Shown one piece after another: positions 59,888 through 64,000 of a DNA stretch of 64,000 nucleotides (positions are counted from its first letter, which is position 1; each line of letters begins with the position of its first letter). Position numbers and translations under genes: made by a program. Source of the stretch: Allodiplogaster sudhausi (Eukaryota; Nematoda; Chromadorea; Rhabditida; Diplogasteridae); NCBI GenBank assembly GCA_945643635.1, contig CALZFC010000001.1, positions 9,794,001 through 9,858,000 of the forward strand, written 5' to 3'. The notes beneath the pieces were generated by a model. The model ran no database searches. It was not told where the DNA came from and saw nothing but the letters and a program-made list of their open reading frames with translations.

Positions 59888-60845
59888 CATCTTACAATAA
59901 CAATGGCGAAAGAATAGTGCATAGCTACAAGCGAGTAGCGTTGACAGCAACGAATAATGCGTTGTGTAGTGGCTGACAGAAGGCCAGTGAGCAGGCATGT
60001 TGAGAGAGAAAGAGAGCAAGAGAAAGAGAGAGAGAGGGAGAGAGAAAGAGCAAGAGAGAGAGAGACAGAGAGAGCGAGAGAGAGAGAGAGAGAGCAGGTC
60101 GCATGAGAATGAATAAGTGCGTACATGGAGATAACTACAAGAGGGGAAATGGTGCTAGCGAGAGATACAAGTAACTCCCTGATTCGAGCGAAAGGGAAAG
60201 GAATAGGAAAGGAGTTGAGAGAGCGAGGAGAGAACAATGGAGCGAGGAGAGGGAGAGATAGAGGAGTGAGAATGAGAGAAAGAGAGAAAGAGAGAGAGAG
60301 AGAGAGAGCGCGCGAGAGAGAGAGGGTCCAGAGAAAGAGCAGCCCAGTGAATAGCATGCTTACGGCTCGCCCAGGCGCCGACAACCACCTATCGATCAAT
60401 TCGTTCAGCGTTTCTTTCCCCATTTCATGCGGGCAGAGTGATTGTGAAAAGCGAGCTACGTTTCCTGATGCTCGGGAACCATATTTTGTCAGTTTAAATA
60501 TAAATTTAAAAAAAAAGTTTGGTGCCACAAGTGCTAGCACTTCCATTGACAACCTCAACATCAAGGAAACGTGTTCGTCTTCCAAGTCACATGTATATTA
60601 TCGAAGCTTGAAGAAAGAGCCTTGAAATTCAGGAACTTCGTGAAAGCTCCAGCATAAAAAAAACGGAGGAAAACAAATAAAGAAAGGAGAACATTAATGC
60701 CTTCTGGATAAGAGAAAAAAGATAGGGAAATAAGAAAGAGAGCGTTTCGGAGAAGAAAGGAGGGAGAGAGACAAGTTTAGAGAGAGAGAGAGAGAGAGAG
60801 GCAGAAAGAGAGCGTTTCGGAGAAGAAAGGAGGGAGAGAGACAAG

Positions 60846-60890
<45 letters not shown>

Positions 60891-60938
60891 GGCAGAAAGA
60901 GAGCGTTTCGGAGAAGAAAGGAGGAAGAGAGACAAGTT

Positions 60939-60981
<43 letters not shown>

Positions 60982-61203
60982 AGCACGAGAAGAGATGCTT
61001 TCCCAACGGATACAACATTAACAAACCAGAAGGAAAGTATGTATGGCCTCTCTAAATATCTGGACTCTAGTAGAAAGCAGCTTGTTAGTTCTCTTCAGCT
61101 TAGCTGCCTCTTGCATGGAGCGCAGAGCAAGGATCACGTTTGAGAATGAATCAATCAGAATGCTGGTCTTGCTCTATCTTTTTAGAAGCAATGCGAGAGA
61201 GAG

Positions 61204-61262
<59 letters not shown>

Positions 61263-61484
61263 AAGAGAGAGAGAGACGAGAAACGAGAGAAAGAAAGAGA
61301 TGAAAGAGAGAACGGCTGCGACGATTAAGATTATACGCAAGTTACGGCAGGAGTTCAAGTGAACAGCGATACGAGATGAAAAGAAAATATCATTAAGTGG
61401 AGTTGCGGCAAGTGAGGCAGGAACATGTTTGCAGGACGAAATATATAACTAGCTAATTCTTGTTGGAGAGATCTAGAGGGGAGA

Positions 61485-61529
<45 letters not shown>

Positions 61530-63030
61530 GAGATATAGAGAGTAAAGGAAAGAGTGTTATAAAATGAAAGGGTTGAAGCAGCCTAGGGGGGGGATATTTC
61601 ACTTCTCTCCTTCTGCACTTCCACAAAAGGCTCGCTGGACAATTCTTCTGGGCAGTGAGCAAATAAAGAAAAGACGGCGGCGACTCTACTCTTCTTCAAC
61701 TTTCGCTTGCTTGCTAGGAGAAACTAGCGCCTGCTTCGGCTCTAGCTCTCTCCACATTTCACTCTATCTTCTACGTACTCTATCACTCTCTCTCTCACCC
61801 ACTCTCTCTTTCTCTCTCTCTCTCACCCACTCTCTCGCTTCTTCTCTCCAAGCCTCCAGGCTATCCTTCTCATTTCTCTTCCATGTATCCCATCCTCCCT
61901 TTTCTTCTAATTCTCTCACGGTCAGCAACTCTAACTCTTTTCCAGCTTCTCCCTTCTCAACTTTCGCTTGCATGAGCTCTTCTCCACATCTCTCTCACTA
62001 ACTCTCTTCTCCCGCTCTCCTCTCTACTTTCTCTCTCTCGCTCTCTCTCTCTCTCTATCACTCACTCTCTTCTCCCACTTTGCTCTTTACTTTCTCTCCC
62101 TCTCTCTCTATCTCTCTCTCACCTTCTCCTGCTTTCTCTACCTCTACTCGAAGCCACTCAAGATCCCCTCTCTCACGTCCTACTACTGTTTGACGACGCG
62201 TAAAAGGGAAACGCTAACCGCTGCTGTTCTCCTCTCCCTCAAGTAGCAGAGGGCAAAAAAAGATTCCCCAGGAGGCTCACAAAGATGGCACAAACACTGA
62301 ACAAGTCAAGGAAATTGAAGGGCAGAGATTAAAGTTCTGTTTAAAAATTGAAACTAGGATGAAGGGTCAAAATAGGGATAGCGAGGTTTCACTGGAGTCT
62401 CGGGAAAAGTTTCCTTTCTTTCTCCCGAGTTTTATAGAAAAGAGCGTGCATTATACATATAAGGTCGGCCAGAGTTAAAGTTCCTTTAAAAAGGTACTAG
62501 GAATGAGCAAAACTAAAACAACAACAGGTACTATGGAAATGTGTTTGAGGAGAGAAAAAAATCACACTTTATAAAGGATTTTTTAACGACTTCTTCGTGC
62601 TCATTGTTATTGAATATCATGCATGGTCAACTTTCTTTCGATGCTCTAGATATTTTCGAGTCTGCTTCCGGAAATAAAAGAAGGAAAGATTTTGTAAACT
62701 TCCGTATTCTATTGCATACTAATCCTAATAAACAGAGCGAGTTTTTTTCAAAGGAAGTTAACATTATCGAGGACAAACCTAAACAACACAACGTTCATTA
62801 TAAATATAGCACAAGCACTTGTCATTCGATTACTTTATATATTTCGTTTCTCTCTACGTCTCTTCTTATCTCTCAATGTTCTTCTCTCTCTCTTTCTCTC
62901 CTCTCTCTCTCTCTCCCTCCTCTCTCTCTTTCTATCTCTCTCTTCCTCGACCAACCTCCAAACCCTCGAGTGCTGGAAGCCGTAATCCCTTGTCCTCCGG
63001 TGGCCCATCGCTGCAGTTTGGCGCGCTCAT
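47813..63030 (-). CDS. DHHC palmitoyltransferase, ZDHHC9/14/18 type, 14 exons
   Basis: It transfers palmitate to protein cysteines at Golgi or plasma membranes. Exons: 63030-62956, 58955-58643, 55347-55177, 51519-51447, 51133-51001, 50927-50845, 50366-50279, 50049-49968, 49817-49744, 49491-49371, 49187-49068, 48830-48679, 48466-48357, 48191-47813 (TAG). All phases agree; 657 residues. Order: a long Ser/Gly/Glu-rich cytosolic N-terminus to about residue 210; [17 protein letters not shown]; membrane segments near 264-283 and 293-312; [12 protein letters not shown], the subfamily mark; the zinc-binding Cys-rich domain (about 370-410: [15 protein letters not shown], then FDHHCPWVGNC with the catalytic Cys); membrane segments near 420-440 and 461-485; TTNED; PNPFHMG and the LCSPEPPR motif; and a Pro/Gly-rich tail. 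The catalytic Cys codon is split by the intron after 49371. The N-terminus is longer than usual. Function by homology is firm; ortholog name not assigned. Confidence 0.92.
49500..49616. repeat. (GA)n tract before palmitoyltransferase exon 10
   Basis: GA run with AAAG interruptions; on the coding strand it is (CT)n leading into ctcttccag and exon 49491-49371. Confidence 0.9.
51906..51990. repeat. (GA)n tract in intron 3 of the palmitoyltransferase gene
   Basis: GA dinucleotide runs with short interruptions in an otherwise AT-rich long intron. Confidence 0.85.
53140..54050. repeat. Cluster of (CT)n and (GA)n tracts
   Basis: CT tract at 53140-53210 and GA tracts at 53506-53560, 53690-53800 and 54001-54050, in opposite orientation within the same intron, so the transcript could fold into a long stem. 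Confidence 0.85.
54572..54708 (+). repeat. 26-bp tandem repeat, five copies
   Basis: Unit CTCTCTGTCTCTCCATCTGGTATTT, with the first copy reading CATGTGG. It lies in intron 3 of the palmitoyltransferase gene. A Pro/Ser/Gly frame through it is a by-product of the repeat. Confidence 0.9.
55600..56490. repeat. GA and CT tracts in intron 2
   Basis: GA runs at 55620-55700 and 56365-56480 and a CT run at 56128-56184, in the intron between exons 58643 and 55347. Confidence 0.85.
56491..58642. other. Intron 2 of the palmitoyltransferase gene, no gene seen
   Basis: AT-rich apart from CT tracts near 56630-56700 and a G-rich block at 57101-57121. No nested exon is convincing. Confidence 0.4.
58956..62955. 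other. Intron 1 of the palmitoyltransferase gene, packed with simple repeats
   Basis: GA tracts at about 59780-59890, 60002-60100, 60260-60330, 60780-60980, 61195-61290 and 61470-61535, then CT tracts at about 61760-61860, 61990-62130 and 62860-62945. The left part is purine-rich and the right part pyrimidine-rich on the plus strand, so the 5' end of the intron is (GA)-rich and the 3' end (CT)-rich on the coding strand. A 346-codon frame on the minus strand at 59545-60585 is an artefact of the GA repeats. Confidence 0.6.
60733..60976 (+). repeat. Three-copy 45-bp repeat with (GA)n spacers
   Basis: The unit GAGAGCGTTTCGGAGAAGAA, ending GACAAGTTTAG, occurs at about 60738, 60808 and 60899, each followed by a (GA)n run of different length. 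Confidence 0.9.
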
Positions 63031-63036
63031 GCGTAC

Positions 63037-63050
63037 CTGAAATAAATACA
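63037..63050 (-). promoter_or_regulatory. Probable trans-splice (spliced-leader) or 5' UTR acceptor
   Basis: On the minus strand tatttatttcag precedes GTACGC and then ATG at 63030, only six bases downstream. A strong acceptor this close to a start codon, with no in-frame upstream start, is the usual picture of a spliced-leader site in nematodes. Confidence 0.55.
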
Positions 63051-63418
63051 TTTTAAAAAGACATTTAAGTTCTACTAATTCACTTCAAATAAATTAGGTC
63101 CGAAAAATATCGTCGGACATTAAATCGAATAAATGACGAACTTTGTTCTAGTTACAGGGAAGAGTTTATAAAAAAAAGTTTTAATGGATTCTAAGCTTTG
63201 AAGCCTACGACCGGCTGATTAATGGTCTTTCCCCAATCAAACCAGCACATGGAAGTCCATAAAATCTAAATCGATTCAGAGAGCCATAAATGCGATGGGA
63301 AGGCGTGAGGAGACGTTGCAGTGCGAAAGTCAGAAAGAAAGAAAGGAGAGAAAAAAGTGAGAGGGGAGAGTTGTTCGAAAAGAGGAAGAAAATGATGAGA
63401 ATAAGAGAAAGAAAGAAA

Positions 63419-63899
63419 TCAAGGAAGAGAGGCGAAATACACAATAAAGATGTGAATGACAAAGGCGAATATGTCATAAAGCGGCGATAAATCCTTGTTT
63501 TTCGCTATGCCAAAACGGGAAATGATCTTGTGGGCGATATAGAAATATTCAATTAGTTCATCGGGATCTTCATGCGAAGATAATCTCCGTAAAATGTCAC
63601 TGAACTCAATTAGCATTAGGGAATGAAGCGGCACGATAGACAATAAAAAAAAGGGAAACTGAAAAGAGAGTAAATTTTGTATAACATGAACGATCGCCGA
63701 AGCAGGAGTACACAAATATGATTATGAATCCCCACAGGGAATACATGTTAGACGCAGAATATTCGTAAAAAAAGGACAAGGGTTCATGGCGGAGAAAAAG
63801 TGTGCAGAATAGGCAAACAGAGAAGGCCGAGACAGGAAGCTGAAAGATCAGGAAACAAAACAAAAAAGTTTGTGTCTCGCGTTCAATCTGGCAGTACAA
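63419..63899 (-). CDS. Possible exons of a multi-pass membrane protein, low support
   Basis: Two overlapping minus-strand frames contain hydrophobic segments (LFCFLIFQLPVSAFSVCLF, MYSLWGFIIIFVYSCFG, and YDIFAFVIHIFIVYFA) and a polar stretch (HEDPDELIEYFYIAHKI). Unlike the GA-repeat frames, this DNA is not simple sequence. An acceptor (ctcttttcag near 63663) separates them. It could be part of a chemoreceptor-like gene upstream of the palmitoyltransferase gene and on the same strand, but no family motif settles it. Confidence 0.2.
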
Positions 63900-64000
63900 A
63901 CAACGAACTTATAGACAAATGACTCATTTTCATTCGTGCGCAATTAGTTCACTATCTAAGGCTAGGAAACGCAAAAGGAATCTAAAATCTAAAATAAATA

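Noticed and set aside
59545..60585. 346-codon minus-strand frame, the longest in the window
   Set aside because: Most of it is Leu/Ser from GA repeats and it lies inside an intron of the palmitoyltransferase gene on the same strand.
60733..60976. CRISPR-like repeat and spacer pattern
   Set aside because: The spacers are all (GA)n and the genome is a nematode; this is a tandem repeat.
62541..63056. 171-codon plus-strand frame
   Set aside because: AT-rich with no codon bias or motif, ends in a CT repeat, and overlaps exon 1 of the palmitoyltransferase gene on the other strand.

Overview
The window is eukaryotic and almost certainly from a nematode. It carries an intact major sperm protein (MSP) gene and a small MSP-domain sperm gene, a sulfatase-like gene of the DUF229 family that is expanded in nematodes, short GT-AG introns with tttcag acceptors, and likely trans-splice acceptors. 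Codons prefer G or C in third position in genes, while intergenic DNA and introns are AT-rich and full of (GA)n/(CT)n repeats. I cannot name the species; a rhabditid-type nematode fits best. All gene models below were built by hand from splice sites, reading phase and family motifs.

Layout. 1-3909 (minus): DUF229 gene, 15 exons, running off the left edge and carrying an in-frame stop. 6016-7291 (minus): small single-pass membrane protein with a Ser/Thr/Ala tail. 8310-10805: large inverted duplication holding two head-to-head MSP genes, the left broken and the right intact. 11783-13431 (plus): a membrane-anchored Ser/Lys/Ala-rich coding chain followed closely by an MSP-domain gene; these two may be one gene interrupted by stops. 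14194-15464 (plus): an unrecognised eight-exon gene. 15854-22126 (minus): a CAP-domain gene whose introns hold a 4.8-kb Tc1-type transposon with a second, unrelated gene inside it, and a 0.6-kb MITE-like element. 22199-24072: likely upstream secretory exons of the same or a neighbouring gene. 25616-25783 (minus): a 55-residue secreted peptide. 27131-44450 (minus): a 41-exon gene for a 1,758-residue secreted, mostly disordered protein with one thrombospondin type 1 module near each end; a 2.8-kb fold-back element sits in the intron that splits the second module. 47813-63030 (minus): a 14-exon DHHC palmitoyltransferase of the ZDHHC9/14/18 type, 657 residues, with very long introns filled with simple repeats.

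The left third is a sperm-gene neighbourhood (MSP, MSP-domain protein, basic low-complexity membrane protein) being reshaped by inverted duplication and transposons. The right two thirds are two very large genes, with splice sites that often abut GA or CT dinucleotide tracts. Several genes in the left part carry stops or frameshifts. These are either recent pseudogenes or assembly errors, and the sequence alone cannot decide between them. The most unusual objects are the Tc1-type transposon with a cargo gene (16305-21100), the fold-back element with tRNA-like promoter boxes in both arms (28304-31096), the two-module thrombospondin protein, and the possible membrane/basic/MSP fusion.
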